From positions 140,624 through 204,623 of the forward strand of contig NMRA01000075.1 in NCBI GenBank assembly GCA_002633005.1: a stretch of 64,000 nucleotides of DNA. The letters run 5' to 3'. Each line of letters opens with the position of its first letter. Within the stretch, counting starts at the first letter, position 1. The stretch is from Phoronis australis. Its lineage: Eukaryota; Phoronida; Phoronidae. Positions 11,102 through 24,300 of the stretch are shown here, piece by piece. Under the pieces are notes generated by a model. The model was not told the DNA's origin, searched no databases, and was given only the letters and a program-made list of their open reading frames with translations. The position numbers and the translations under genes are program-made.

Positions 11102-12208
11102 AGGCAACCTTGGCAATAATTAAAAACGAATCAGATTTAAATTATTTGAAATGACTATAGCCTATCATGTAAATGTTGGAGAAAACGTAAACTTCAATAA
11201 TTTCCTTTTGTTTTAGACCACGAGCGCCATAAACATGTAAAGAATGTTTTGCTCCCAGTTTTCAGAAGAGACTGGGGCCTGTTTTTCTAAAGCTGTTGCG
11301 GCCTTTTGGCCTGAATTGCATCTGGAAACAATTCAGTAACAAGGAACGACTCCCGGCTCTGAAGTGCACGTGAGACTTTAAGTTCCGGGAAAACAAAGCA
11401 TAGTTACAGTAAAGAAACTCGTCTGCGTAGGCCGTAATATTATACTAGTGTTCACTTAATTTCAATTTGGATTCTTATCAAAATAGACCAGAGTATATCA
11501 AAAATAATTTTGAGTTCCAGTTCAGAGATTCAATGAGATCCCGGACTCAACAGCTTCCTGAGTTTCGGCTATTACAAATTCCACATCCTGGTCACTTAAC
11601 GTGCAAGAAATTTGGTGATACATAAAATAGCCGCAATCATTTTACAAAATGTCGAATATTATAATGAGTTTACCAACCTCTTCCTTTTCGTTTCCGCAGT
11701 AGGCATTGCTAACCTGTCAAGAGGGACCTCGGGCCGATGACACTCACCACACCCAGATGTTTTTACACAAGGGAAATATTTCCATTTGTGACGTCAGAGT
11801 CACGTTATTGTGGTTGCTGTGTCCGATTAGTTATCAAGGCCTTCCGCTCACTCGCTCTCTGCAGAAATTGCAGCCAGTTCTAACTAGGCCCATTTTCCAG
11901 GAGACGTTGTCTTAACGGGAGGAGATCGACAATAGAAGTGTCTCGTTAATCGTTCAAAAAATCCAGAAAATTTAAATTACGATGGCAAGACGAGAGCTGC
12001 TTAATGTTGACGCGAACGAGGATGACTCTAAATGTGAGAATATTCGATTTCATTCGAGCAAGTCTGTTGCTAGTTGTTTTAAACAAGTCTTACGGTTGCA
12101 GCGTTGGAGGATTGTGACGTCATAGTGAAACTGTCGGCCTTTCCTGTTGCGTTCTAGCCATGAACTCTGACTCTCCAGGAAATCCATTTTGAAACTGGCC
12201 AAGATGAC
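11102..12208. promoter_or_regulatory. Divergent promoter region with two perfect CRE sites
   Basis: This is the space between the minus-strand Ser/Arg-rich gene and the plus-strand TSP1-repeat gene. The full palindromic cAMP-response element TGACGTCA occurs at 11789-11796 and 12115-12122. The DNA is CpG-rich. A short frame at 11982 (MARRELLNVDANEDDS) is followed by a donor-like AAAT|gtgaga, and a good acceptor, gactctccag, ends at 12178. A spliced 5' UTR with a small upstream ORF is therefore possible. Confidence 0.45.
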
Positions 12209-12350
12209 ATGGATCTCTGGATCATATTAGCAATGGTGTTTATGACTAACCAACTTACACAGAGTGCTTCGTGGAGTGAATGGAATAGTTGGTCGGCATG
12301 TGACACTGCTTGCGGCGGAGGAACACGGAAGCGTTTTCGTTATTGTCAAG
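12209..12350 (+). CDS. TSP1-repeat gene exon 1: signal peptide and start of TSP1
   Basis: The ATG at 12209 was chosen because the overlapping ATG at 12204 stops after eight codons. It gives a hydrophobic leader (MDLWIILAMVFM) directly followed by SWSEWNSWSACDTACGGGT, a classic TSP1 start. The donor is CAAG|gtagga, phase 1. Confidence 0.85.
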
Positions 12351-15300
12351 GTAGGATGATTGTAGGGGATAACCAAGCGTGTTAATCCACATCACAAAAA
12401 GATACACATGCGCATCAGCTGCCCCAGAAACATAAGCCGAGAATAGTAGGTTAGAAATCTAGAAAGAGTTCGAATTTTGTTTAGAAAACTTCCTATGGTC
12501 TACATTGCAAACACTTATAGAAATTGCATTTCCTGAATTTTCGTCAGAGTTTATTATTTCTTCCTGAGATTTGTCAAATTCGAATGTCAAAAATCTAGTC
12601 GCTTCCTTAAAGCTCAAAACTTCCCCCTGGCGATCAAATTATTAAATTAAACATTTAAGGGACCCATTGATAGTAGACCAGCTCAAATGGCGGCGACGAC
12701 TGGGCAGTTCTGGGAAACAAATTAGTGAAAGAACGGTCCAACTCAGCCAAGTCACGGTAGTCTAAGAAACATTTGAGACGTAGAACGTGAAGATGACGGC
12801 GTCAATACGCTTTACTCTCAGATAGTAATGCAACAAATGGTTTAGGCCGAAAATGCATTGTTTATTTTGGTGTGTGATGCTTCTGATAATTGGGTCGGTG
12901 GTGGAATATTTCTAGTTGCTCACTTTGTCAAAAACGCTTGAGATGAGGAAAAATGATGGGACGTTTGTTTAGGTTTTATACTCATCTCTAACCAGTTTCT
13001 GGTGGCAGAAGGGCTGTGCTCGAAAAATTCATTTTCTCCTCCAGCAACTGTCCGCAGTGAACATGGTCAAGTCGAATTGATTCACGTCATATCTGTTCTA
13101 GGATTGACAAGGGATTTGTGTAAATAAATTGACGATATTTTAAATGATTTTATTTGGGCAGGGAAAAAACTAAAATAAAGAAAGCGTTTCAATGGCCTCT
13201 TATGAAGATGGTGGTTTAAAAGTCTCTGATATGAACCTAATAAAGGAAGGCCTTTTCGTCCACTGGGTTAAAAGTTTTCAGTTTCCTGAATGTGGAAGTT
13301 GGAAATTTTATCCACAACATTTCCTCAAGAGTTGTGGTGATGAACTGTTGTGGTCATGTAATTTTAAAATTAACACACTGTTCAGAACGGTAAACGATGA
13401 TTTTTATGGAGATGTTTTGTCGGTGAGTTAGAAGTTGAATCATAATGCTTTTCAAGATGTGCATGTTTGTGATCAGATTATATGGCATAACGGAGAAATG
13501 ACACTCAATAATACGTAATTATATTATAAAGATTTTGCTAAGAATGAGCTATGTTTCATCAATAACTTTCTTGATGCTGAAAATAAGTTGTTACCGTGGG
13601 AAGTGTTCAAGGCAAAGTATAAATTACAACAAAAGATTTCCAAATTCTGACTTTTAATTCAATATGTATTATTTTATCTAGAAAAAGTGATCAAGGTCAT
13701 CAGCTATTGGTGGCTGCAACAATAAAATTTGCTTAGATTACAACACAATTGGCTGTACTTCTGGAGCAAGTTTTCCGATATGCAGAATTGATTAAACACA
13801 AGACACTTTTTACGTAAAATCACCAGTCAAGAAATCGTGGAGAACACGTCAATTCGGCACGTAGAGCACGATGTGCTGCGATTGAAAGTATTAGAGTCCC
13901 TTTTGATTGCATTTGAGAAGCCCGTTCTGAATGAGCAGCAAACAGGGGTCGCTCCGCAGGCTACACTTGTTTGCGTGACTTTCCTGCTATTCCCCTTTAT
14001 TTGTCATTCTTTGCAGTATTTCACACCCGCCGTGTCCCACTGTGTATGTCTCCAGGCGTGCGTTCAGTAGACGCTAGGACCTACGGTAGGACCTAGCTAA
14101 AACCTATTCAAAGTCACGTGCTCTTATTTACAATGCACGGCAATATCTCACGTAATCTCGCGAAGTCTTGCTTTTTAGCGAGGAACTAGCGTTACTGAAC
14201 GGTAGGCAGCTTATGCTCTGTGGTAGCATTACTGCCTCATTTTATTTTCANNNNNNNNNNNNNNNNNNNNNNNNNNNNNNNNNNNNNNNNNNNNNNNNNN
14301 NNNNNNNNNNNNNNNNNNNNNNNNNNNNNNNNNNNNNNNNNNNNNNNNNNNNNNNNNNNNNNNNNNNNNNNNNNNNNNNNNNNNNNNNNNNNNNNNNNNN
14401 NNNNNNNNNNNNNNNNNNNNNNNNNNNNNNNNNNNNNNNNNNNNNNNNNNNNNNNNNNNNNNNNNNNNNNNNNNNNNNNNNNNNNNNNNNNNNNNNNNNN
14501 NNNNNNNNNNNNNNNNNNNNNNNNNNNNNNNNNNNNNNNNNNNNNNNNNNNNNNNNNNNNNNNNNNNNNNNNNNNNNNNNNNNNNNNNNNNNNNNNNNNN
14601 NNNNNNNNNNNNNNNNNNNNNNNNNNNNNNNNNNNNNNNNNNNNNNNNNNNNNNNNNNNNNNNNNNNNNNNNNNNNNNNNNNNNNNNNNNNNNNNNNNNN
14701 NNNNNNNNNNNNNNNNNNNNNNNNNNNNNNNNNNNNNNNNNNNNNNNNNNNNNNNNNNNNNNNNNNNNNNNNNNNNNNNNNNNNNNNNNNNNNNNNNNNN
14801 NNNNNNNNNNNNNNNNNNNNNNNNNNNNNNNNNNNNNNNNNNNNNNNNNNNNNNNNNNNNNNNNNNNNNNNNNNNNNNNNNNNNNNNNNNNNNNNNNNNN
14901 NNNNNNNNNNNNNNNNNNNNNNNNNNNNNNNNNNNNNNNNNNNNNNNNNNNNNNNNNNNNNNNNNNNNNNNNNNNNNNNNNNNNNNNNNNNNNNNNNNNN
15001 NNNNNNNNNNNNNNNNNNNNNNNNNNNNNNNNNNNNNNNNNNNNNNNNNNNNNNNAAAATGCACCTTGAAAAAGTATCCGGGATTTTGTTAGATCTGGCC
15101 TGCTACTGGCTGTCATCAAAGTCGTTAACGATTCAAACTAACTCGGGTAATGGCGAGTTTGCTCCTCAATACCTTCCAAGTACGGGAAAAATAGGTCAGT
15201 CACAAAACGACACGCATGTCACTAGTGTTAACTTTCTTTCCGAGGTATAAAACAAAGCTGGGATTTGATTTTTACATATTGTGAAAAGACGTTTTTGAAA

Positions 15301-18300
15301 ACTGAAGTTGTGTGAAATGAAAGTGACACACCATTTAAGCTGCGTGTCAATTTTAAACCACACGCGGTCGTTTGTAGTGCGCTATGATCGGCGCTAGCTT
15401 GAACTGTGGGCGCTTAATTGGAAATTCTCAAAATTTAAGGGGGGACTTTTAGTAGATCAGTGAGCGCTTATTATGAAACACTTTAAAGGTAGGGAGTAGG
15501 CTCATGTGTGAGCACAGTCGTTAACCTCAGTGTTTGCGGTAATAAGGTATTAAAACGCTGCAATGGTATGAAACGTTATAATAATACATTTTTGCGAGGC
15601 AAACTCCATCTAGTATAGGGGTGACTTTCTGGATATCGTTACCACCTACATTGTACCCTTTTTAGTCACCCGGAATGATTTTGTTTTTAACTGCCCGCTT
15701 CAGCCGGAACAAGGTTGTTTCTATAGGAGTCTGAACATTTTACGGTGACGGTGGTTCGGGGAGCGAAAAGTTGCCGGGGAGGGGGGTGTATAAAGAGAAG
15801 AATGAAAAGTTCGCTAACTTGAACCACAGATTCGCATCTAGTGCCAGTTTAGTTGCAATAGCTGGCTACGGGTATAGAATACAGGGCTTACAGAACATCG
15901 ACCTCGGGAAACATCGGAACAGGAAAACGTCAGTTCTGGGTTATATCGGTCCGGGACATCGGGGTCTTTTATAACCGTTGGGAATCTGAGTTCATTTTCA
16001 AATAAACCAGAGCCAAGCCGGTATACTCTTTCATTTAGGACTGTCGCTGTTCTTTGAAGTGGTGCGCACGTATGAGTTCACGCACTTGAATCGCTGGGGT
16101 AGGCCTACAGTGTACACTTTAGTTGGCAACAACGTGCGAAAGACAAATCATATTTCGCGCACGTAGCCCCAGAAACAAGTAAAGAGTTTGAGAATTTCTT
16201 GGCAACTGAAACTAAAGACGTGACCGTCGTTTGGCGATTAATAAGGATGTCATTTTCACTTTGGTTGTCTTAATACGATAAAACGGAGAAGCACATCTTA
16301 GTCTAAGTGACGATTGTCTGCCTGGACTGCTTGCTCGCGGCGGTGTCGTAGTGCGATATCAGGGATATTGTAGTGGATATTTGGTACATGTAATAAGGAC
16401 ATTTTATGTGAAAAATAAACATTTTTGTCTACCACAAAGTTTGGTAAAAAGATCGCTTAAGAATTTGTAGAAACACCGCTGTCTTGTGAAATTTTATCAC
16501 GTGTTAAGCTGTGGCCCGAAATTTTCTTCGGCGAATCCGAGAATTTACAAAAGTGCTCGAAAGTGTTAGCCAATGAAACGCGTCAAAGATCGATTCTGCA
16601 TATCCCATGTTCACGCGACTTGCTTACAAGTCATCGGGAGGGCTGTTCTCGGTTAGTATTCTTTTGAACTTGGATTTGGCAACAACCAAATTACGGTCGG
16701 ATTAACAAGAGCGGCTTTGTATTTGCCAGGTATCTGTTGAGAAGTGTAAAAACTCAGCTCGCATTCGTTGGAAATTCCAGGTCGCATTTTGCGACTTGAT
16801 ACGAGCTGACAAATATCTCAGCTCGCATTTCCAAATTTCAGGTCGCAAATGCGACCTGCAGCTCGTTATTTCGAGCCCTGATTACAATACTATCATCCTC
16901 TGTTTTGTTCACGTTTCCTTCTCGAGAATTCGAAATCCCATCTTAAACAAATATGTTGTTAGAAAGGGCTAGTTCCAAAGAACACGGCTCCGTCTGTTTC
17001 CGCTTCTGACAGAAGAAACCCTCAAAGACTACTCTCGTTTCCAAATGGGACACAAGTAAGAAGTAGATATTACTGCATCACGATATCACGATGAAGTTAG
17101 TATAGACAAAATAAGTTGGCAATAAGACACTTGTGTGGCATTTTTGCAAATTATACCGTCAATAACTTTCATAAACCGACGTAGTTTTGGTGTGTTCGTT
17201 AGCACCCAGTACTGTGTTTTTGGTTCATTTCAACTACCACAGGTAACGTTTTGATTTGATTCAGAAGCATATAGGCAAATTTGTGTGCGAAGGGGTAACT
17301 ACCTTCTTGAGCGTGTCTTTATAGTAATTTGCAGACAGGTTACGTTTCTACGTGTATACCATAAACGTGGATACTCCTCGATCTACGTACGACGTGTTTT
17401 TCCATAACTGCATCAAGTCAGTGTTGCGCATGTGCCAGAAGACTGGAAATAAAGCATTTTAAGTCTCTTAATTTTCCAGTCGTTCATAAAATTGGAAGCA
17501 TGGGAAACCGCGTAAGTTGCGAGTGACCTAGGAAGGACAATGGGGACTTTCAGTTTCTCGAAATCAAGGTGTGCGTTAAACCTGGACATTTGTTCGCTGC
17601 GTGAATGAAAACACGACTTTATTTTCTGTTGGATCGTTTCATAGACACTCGGTTGTATTCTCTGTACAGTTTTCGATCAGCGGTAAAGTGTGAAATAAAT
17701 TGACAATAGATATGTTAAATAAATTTCCTTTTGAGGTTGGTCGGGCACGTCTAAAAAATTCGCAAAAACCAACGGACATTATCTGATAAAGAGGCTACAC
17801 GAAATATGCTTTATGCTCTGCATATGTCCGGTGGTGAATATAGACCCGTGTGTCAGTGAAGCTCGGTTACCAGAGATGAAAAAGAGAGTGGGGTGGTCGA
17901 AAATGATCATAAATTCTGGCGTAGCAATAATGCAAAATACAATCTCATAAATAAAAAGAAAAGTAAATGTTATGTGTTGGTGTTAACAGTGAATGTAGAC
18001 GCATGAACAAGTGATATTTAAAACCGATGGTGTCCAAGACAAAGAAAAATTAAAACACGAAACTAACACAGCTAATTGAAATGCTGCATGGTACCCGAAT
18101 GGTATGCTATTTCCATAACCTATGAGACGAGCATGGACTATGGCGAAACGACGCAACTCAAGGCGAGTTGAGGAATACGGACCCAAATTCGTCTCGAGAC
18201 GGACGAAATCATATGCTCACAAAAACATACGGAGTGTCCAAAAATGTACTCGCATTTTAAATGATGACTATGGTGTGCTGTTTATTGAGTTAGGGACGGT

Positions 18301-21300
18301 TGAGCAGGCTTAAATCCACAAAGAGATAAATGAAAAGACGAGAATGGTGGTTTTCTGAGATCAGCCCCACCAAGCTCAGTGGTTGCAATCCAACAACTTT
18401 CTGGCGGAGATAAATCCCACTGACAGATTGTTCTAAACTCCCTCACCCCACGCGTCCCTTGACACTCGATCCACAACCCCCTCGACCCAGTCTACACACG
18501 CTCAACTCTACCTGAACATAGAACAAGCGCCGACTTGCAGGATCAACGAGTTGGGCGTGAGCTCGGTTGGCTTTTCCCTGATTTTTGTAATTAAGAGCGT
18601 CGATTTGGCAAGTTTCAAATCCAAAAACAGAAAATAATTCTACCAAATCAAATCAAAGACCTACCAACGTTACAAATGTCTATCCCGGCGGAGTGCAATC
18701 GTCTCGTCTGCTCTTCATTGAATGGTAGATTCAAGTTTTTGAGAGTGCGAGAAGCAGACGAATTTGTATTTTTTTCAGTAAATACAGTTAGGCAAACACA
18801 TTGTCGACAAAAAAGTGTCTCAACGTTATATGGAGCATATTGCAAACGAGTGAGAAAGCAAATAATAAAAATGTGAAATTATGTACAATCACGTTAACGT
18901 ACTCTCTCCCTAAGTTTAGTAGAACATAGCCATGGTGCGGGAACGGGCGCAAAAATGGTCTGTAGTGGAGCGGCGGAGTTTGTGTGAACGATGCGTTTAA
19001 TGCAATAGTGTCTAAGAGGTGTGCTACTCAGCGATTTATCTGTTTCAAACGGGGGAGGCGTTAATGTTTATTCTCTCAAACATTAAATATTTATTTCATA
19101 AAACGCGTCAAGGATGAACACAAACAGAATACTTGACACTTACATGTACACATACAAGGGATATCCACCTGAGGCTACTGTTGAAGGTTATGCACGCGCA
19201 CTTCTATGCAAAATCCGAGAGCAAATGCATTTGGTAAACCATTATTTGGATGTAGGCGCATTTGCCTGAACATACCCAGATACGGGGATACGAGACATTG
19301 TAGATCATTTTTTCCGACTCGTAGGCGCTGATACGGAAACTTTGCCATTGATCGGCGTTGAGCCGAACTTAATGCGTCCTATAAGTCACCATTATGTTTC
19401 CCACGGCTCAGCTTTAGAGAAACTATGATTGTATTTTAGTGGAATCACAGGACGAATCGTGCACAGGCCACCATTGTGCCAACCGGGAGAATATCTGGAA
19501 CAAAGCGGCACAGGCGTATGTTCCGGGCTGGGATCCGGACAAGAATCAGTGGAGAACCAACTATATTTCCCCAATCGATCCGGATACGGGAGACTATTAC
19601 GAAGGCTTTATTAAAGAGACCAACTCGTACAGCGAAGGTTGGAACACGGAAAAAAACGATTGGTTCGAAGGATATGACAGAGACAACAAAAAGTGGAAGG
19701 CTGGTTATGTTAGGCCAATAGATGAGAACGGGAGGTAGACTTTTGCACGTTTATGTTTATTCGACCTCCAGTTGTTCTTAGTTACCACTTAAGTCAAAAC
19801 TTTTCAACTTTTTTAAATACCGTCTGCTAACCCATGGAGAAATACATTTTAAAGTAAACGCGGAAATGTGCCCTCTACTGGAAGCAATGATCGAAAGTTG
19901 GTTATCAAGAAAATCTTAGACATATTTTGATCTTCCATTTTGCGATCGTTACGTTTTTAAATGTTCCTGGAAAATGTATTATTTCGCCTATAAGTCCATG
20001 GCCAATTTCGCAAGAGATACGGTATTATAATTGTTTTCATTTTCATTTGTTTCATTGTTTTTTAATAGCTCTTCACAATGGTTTCGACTAAGTAAGACTC
20101 TTATCATTGTGGCCATGACAGAAAACATTAGACTTGCCTCATACGCGAAGAAACGGTATACTGGAGCGTCACTCACTAGAAGCCACATTATCTTAAAGTT
20201 ATCTAAAGTCATATTATAGTTGTGTCTCGTTTACAATGCATTTCCCGTCTATTTCCGTGACCTGAGATCCCTGCCTATCAAGTGAGAGAACGATTCCTGA
20301 ATGACGGCCATGTTGATTGAAAAAAGGTTTTTCATACTCTCCGTGAAGGCATGTTTTAAATAAAATCAACTTACTTAGAGACTGAAGATTTAAGAGTTCG
20401 AACATTTCGTACTGTATTCAGCAATCCTTTATCAATGAATGGTAGGGAGGCGTCCTGGTTTCCGGTCACCCTGTTCTCCGGAACTAGTATGGCGTCATAG
20501 ATGGGTGCAAGCTGCAATCCTTGATCACGACTCATGGTGGGCTTGTTGGTTTTGATATATACAGATTCTTTAATTTTTCTTGAGAAACAGTTCTCCTCTT
20601 TAGTCAGGATCTTGGCGAACCCTGGGAACCAGCATCAAAGAACACAACAAACTGGAAAAGCCCGCTGGCGTGGGAGAATATCTGGGAATCTCCGGCTATA
20701 CTGCCAGTGGTTCTCAAGAAAGATTAAAGAATCCATATATATCAAAATCAACAAGCCCATGAATCGTGATCAAGGGTTGCAGCTTCCACCCATCTATGAC
20801 ATCACACTACTTCCGGAGAACAAAATGACCGGAAACCAGGACACCTCCATAAAATTCGTTGATAACTGACTGTAGAATACAGTCCGAAACGCTCGAACTC
20901 TTGAAGGAGAATGCCACCCGATTTAATTAGTCTTTTTACCGTCTTAATCGGTCTATATCCATATCGTCTCTTATACGGTCGACCTCACCTTGCCGAGAGG
21001 TGTCGTGTTTACCTGTAAGGAAGGTGAGAAACGACGCAGCGACGTCAGTGGTTCATCTGAATTGTTGACCGTCAGCCGCCTAACAAAGTAGCCGTAAACC
21101 ACGGAAGCACAATTTTCCCTGTCTAAATTTATTTTCAATATTTTCGCAAGTTTTAATGACAGAATATTGTATTATTTTGATGTTGCATGTTCGTTGTTAA
21201 GTTTATATTGTTTACCACAGTTAATTACTCCCAGTAAAATACGCTTGTCCCAGGGCGACAGTCTCACTGCCTTGTTCTTAAATCATTCCTTAATGAATCT

Positions 21301-24300
21301 CACTTCCCACTTCGCGGTAAATCAAAATGGCGGAGTATCATTAGGCTCCAGGATTTTTATGAATTTTTCACCTACAGGTGTCGTTAGGAATCTAAAAGCT
21401 AGGTCGTTAAGGTGGCCTCAGCCTCACCTTAGCGCCAGCTTATCGCTGACATGTTGGAAAAACCAGCTGCAGTGTGCTATTATTTATAATAAACATGCAC
21501 AACTTGTCATTGTTTATATTAAAAGTATTATTCTTATTCCTATTTTATTAGTTAGTATTACTGTTACTACTACTATTGCTATTACTATTATTATTGTTGT
21601 TATCGTTATTGTTATTGTTACTGTTATTATTATTATCGTTAATATTTTACCATGTACACGCGTTTCCAGGCTCATGCACCTACATCCGAACTAATGCATT
21701 TCATAGAATTTCTTAGATCGAATGCGTTAGTGTCGCCGCTACCTTAAAACCCGGTAAAGCGCATGCCCTTAGTTGTGATGATCGGAGCTTAGGCGCATGT
21801 GCAGTGCTGAGAAACAGTGGCTTGCTGACGAGGGATCACATGTGGGATTATTTGGGTTCTTGATGATTTAATGCATAGAAATGGAATTTTGTTGCATGAA
21901 ATTAACCTTGCTAGTCTAGGTGTTTGAATGCTGTTGCGACTGTCTTGCAGTTTAGTGCTTCAGGCGAATTAGCGTTTATTGTTGGTGTACGCGAATTATA
22001 TTGATGCCAACAGAGAGCGCTATTTCTGTGGCTACGCAAGACATCCCACATGCCAGTGTGAATGCTTAACGCATTGCTTCAATCGCTCGCGGACTAACCG
22101 TGCTCCCGCACATCATTGCAGCCGAGGCAAAAAGTGGGTCGGAACCGTGAGATATGCGTCCGTAACGTAGGAATAGCCTAAGTGAGAGGAGAATTTTGTG
22201 CGTGGGCAGGAAAGTCTGACTACACTGTACTTTGGGATCACATACAGCGGAGGTGTGTAGGTTATAAGGTTTCGTAAGATTTTTCTATTCAAATGTCAAA
22301 TATCCATGCGCCTAAGCTCCGCAATTAGACGCAGCACCACAATTTTGGCGCATGTGCCGTATTGATCGTATACATTTTTCGGAGAGCAAAATGAAATATC
22401 GATTCATGATGTTAATGTCATATTCGCGTACTTCTCGAATTGCAGAATGTTGCTATTGATGACTTCAATTTTTGTATTTTTATATTGTATCGCGTCTTTT
22501 TGGTGAAACTCTCCATCATCATCATCATCCCTTACGCTAAAATATTCCACTGACACAACCAACGTTGTGACAATTTGGGACCAAATTGACTCTTGCAAAA
22601 TTTTTGGGGCAGTTTGGGCAAATTGAGTTTGCAGTGCTGACCCACATTGTCACAATTTGGGAGTTGTGACAATTTGAGACTGCGCATCTCTATTTCTTAC
22701 ATCTGCAGTAACTTGGCATTGATGTTACACGCTAAGACATAACCCGTTTTCAAAACAAATGACGTTCACGACTTGTCTACAATGGAAAGAAGGCGACAAA
22801 ACGTCATTTTCTGTAGGTACCAGAAACAAAACGGCGACGACACGCTCTTTTCTTCACGTGCTCCTGCATGGGGGCGTGACCTTGTCTGAAAAGGAACCTT
22901 AAAGCCTATCTTGAACGGTAACACATGTAAATGTGGTTTCTATAGGGCATCTTAAAAGCATCTCTCTGAGTCCACCAGCGCCATAAACTGGCAAATGTAA
23001 CGAACTCTTAGACTTAGCGGTATGCTTTGGTCTACGTCACCGCGTGAATCACGTAGCCGTGAATAACACCCGTACGTAATTCAGTCTCCTATTCAATACA
23101 ACTGTTATCGGCCTTTTGTTGTTAATTGTGCGGTGACACAATATGGCACCAAAAGTTAACTTCACCTATCATTTAACGGGTCTACATTCGAGTGATTAAA
23201 CTCGCGTTTTCTTATCTTAGTAAGCCTTTGCTAGGACTATCTGGTTAGCCCAATACATCTAGAGTAACATAACTCCGTTGAAGTTAGGCTTTAAAGGAGC
23301 CTTAAAAATAACCCTCAGCAACATACGCTACTACTGACTATGCATCTGTTAATGGTACAAATGTTACGTCACTTTTGGAGGTTTTCTCCTGGCTATGATA
23401 TCAAGAACAACCGTTGGTATCGAGGTTACAGTATACCACGACAACGTTTCATTGATGGCTACAACGTCCAACGAAAACGCTTTCCCGGCAATTTCAAACC
23501 AGCGAGCCCTATAACCAACCCCACTAAGTGCGACGTGAGCGATGGCTGGAATCCAGTGTTTGCTGATTACTACCCGGGTTACGACGCAGTTAACAAAAGG
23601 TGGAACAATGGGTACTATAGTCCCATAAATCCGAAAACCGATCAGCCTTATTTTGGGTAAAGTATTTCATTACACTATCAGCGAAAATTACTAAAAGCAG
23701 GTTTTGTATTCCCGATCGCAATTTTGACGCCACAACCATTCTTAATGAAGCTATTCCTCGAAAATGGAACGGACTGTAGAAGATGAATGCCTGGTTGCAC
23801 TGACAAATTTTAGAACCACAACGCAGTTCTTCACTAACCCATAAACTTCCTTGTATACATGTACAATGAATTACAGAAGATTCCATGGCCGCACCTCAGT
23901 TCCGTACCAGCAGATAAAAACGAACTTCCGCACCCAAAAATTTAAAAGCGAAGTTACTTTTAAATGCATTTTGGTTCAATTTCGCACATTGCAGATATTA
24001 TAACAAACATTTTAACCTTTCCCATAAAAATGAAACTGATGAAAAATAGCACTGGCTGGTTTGACTGGTTGTGATCAAGCTTCGAATACGTCATGGTGGT
24101 CGGAGCAATGGCGTGGCCACACTATAAGGAATTGACTCGGCGTACGCCAGCGTACAGTAAACGTTTTGCCTTTCTCGAATCGTCCTTTTGGCCGTACATT
24201 TTTTCAATATGATTGTAGTATGTTGTACTTGTTGTAATGCTTTCCGGCTGTCCCGACTCCTGTAAACTCATTCGTCGGGAATCTGGCGGGGTTTCGCTCA

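Larger units (their letters stand above)
15056..19439. other. Intron 1 (3' part) of the TSP1-repeat gene
   Basis: No further exon was recognised. It is CpG-rich. It holds a 40-bp direct repeat with palindromic tips (16755-16858) and a dispersed repeat at 18300-18850 that recurs inverted at 26880-27310. Confidence 0.5.
19735..23380. other. Intron 2 of the TSP1-repeat gene
   Basis: It contains two Penelope-like element ends in inverted orientation (20392-20903), a microsatellite at 21541-21650 and no recognised exon. Confidence 0.6.

Noticed and set aside
9843-11123. Several plus-strand ORFs (up to 149 codons)
   Set aside because: They are shadows opposite the minus-strand Ser/Arg-rich frame. 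Their leucine/serine bias is what the complement of RRxS codons gives.
11982-12122. 45-codon ORF starting MARRELLNVDANEDDSK as a first coding exon of the TSP1-repeat gene
   Set aside because: Splicing its donor (AAAT|gtgaga) to the acceptor at 12178 creates an immediate TGA, so it cannot supply the N-terminus. At most it is an upstream ORF.
14168-15250. Long reading frames of up to 360 codons on both strands
   Set aside because: They run through the 805-base N gap, so they are artefacts of untranslated Ns.
21167-21694. 175-codon ORF
   Set aside because: Its second half is the translated ATT/GTT microsatellite and the rest resembles nothing.
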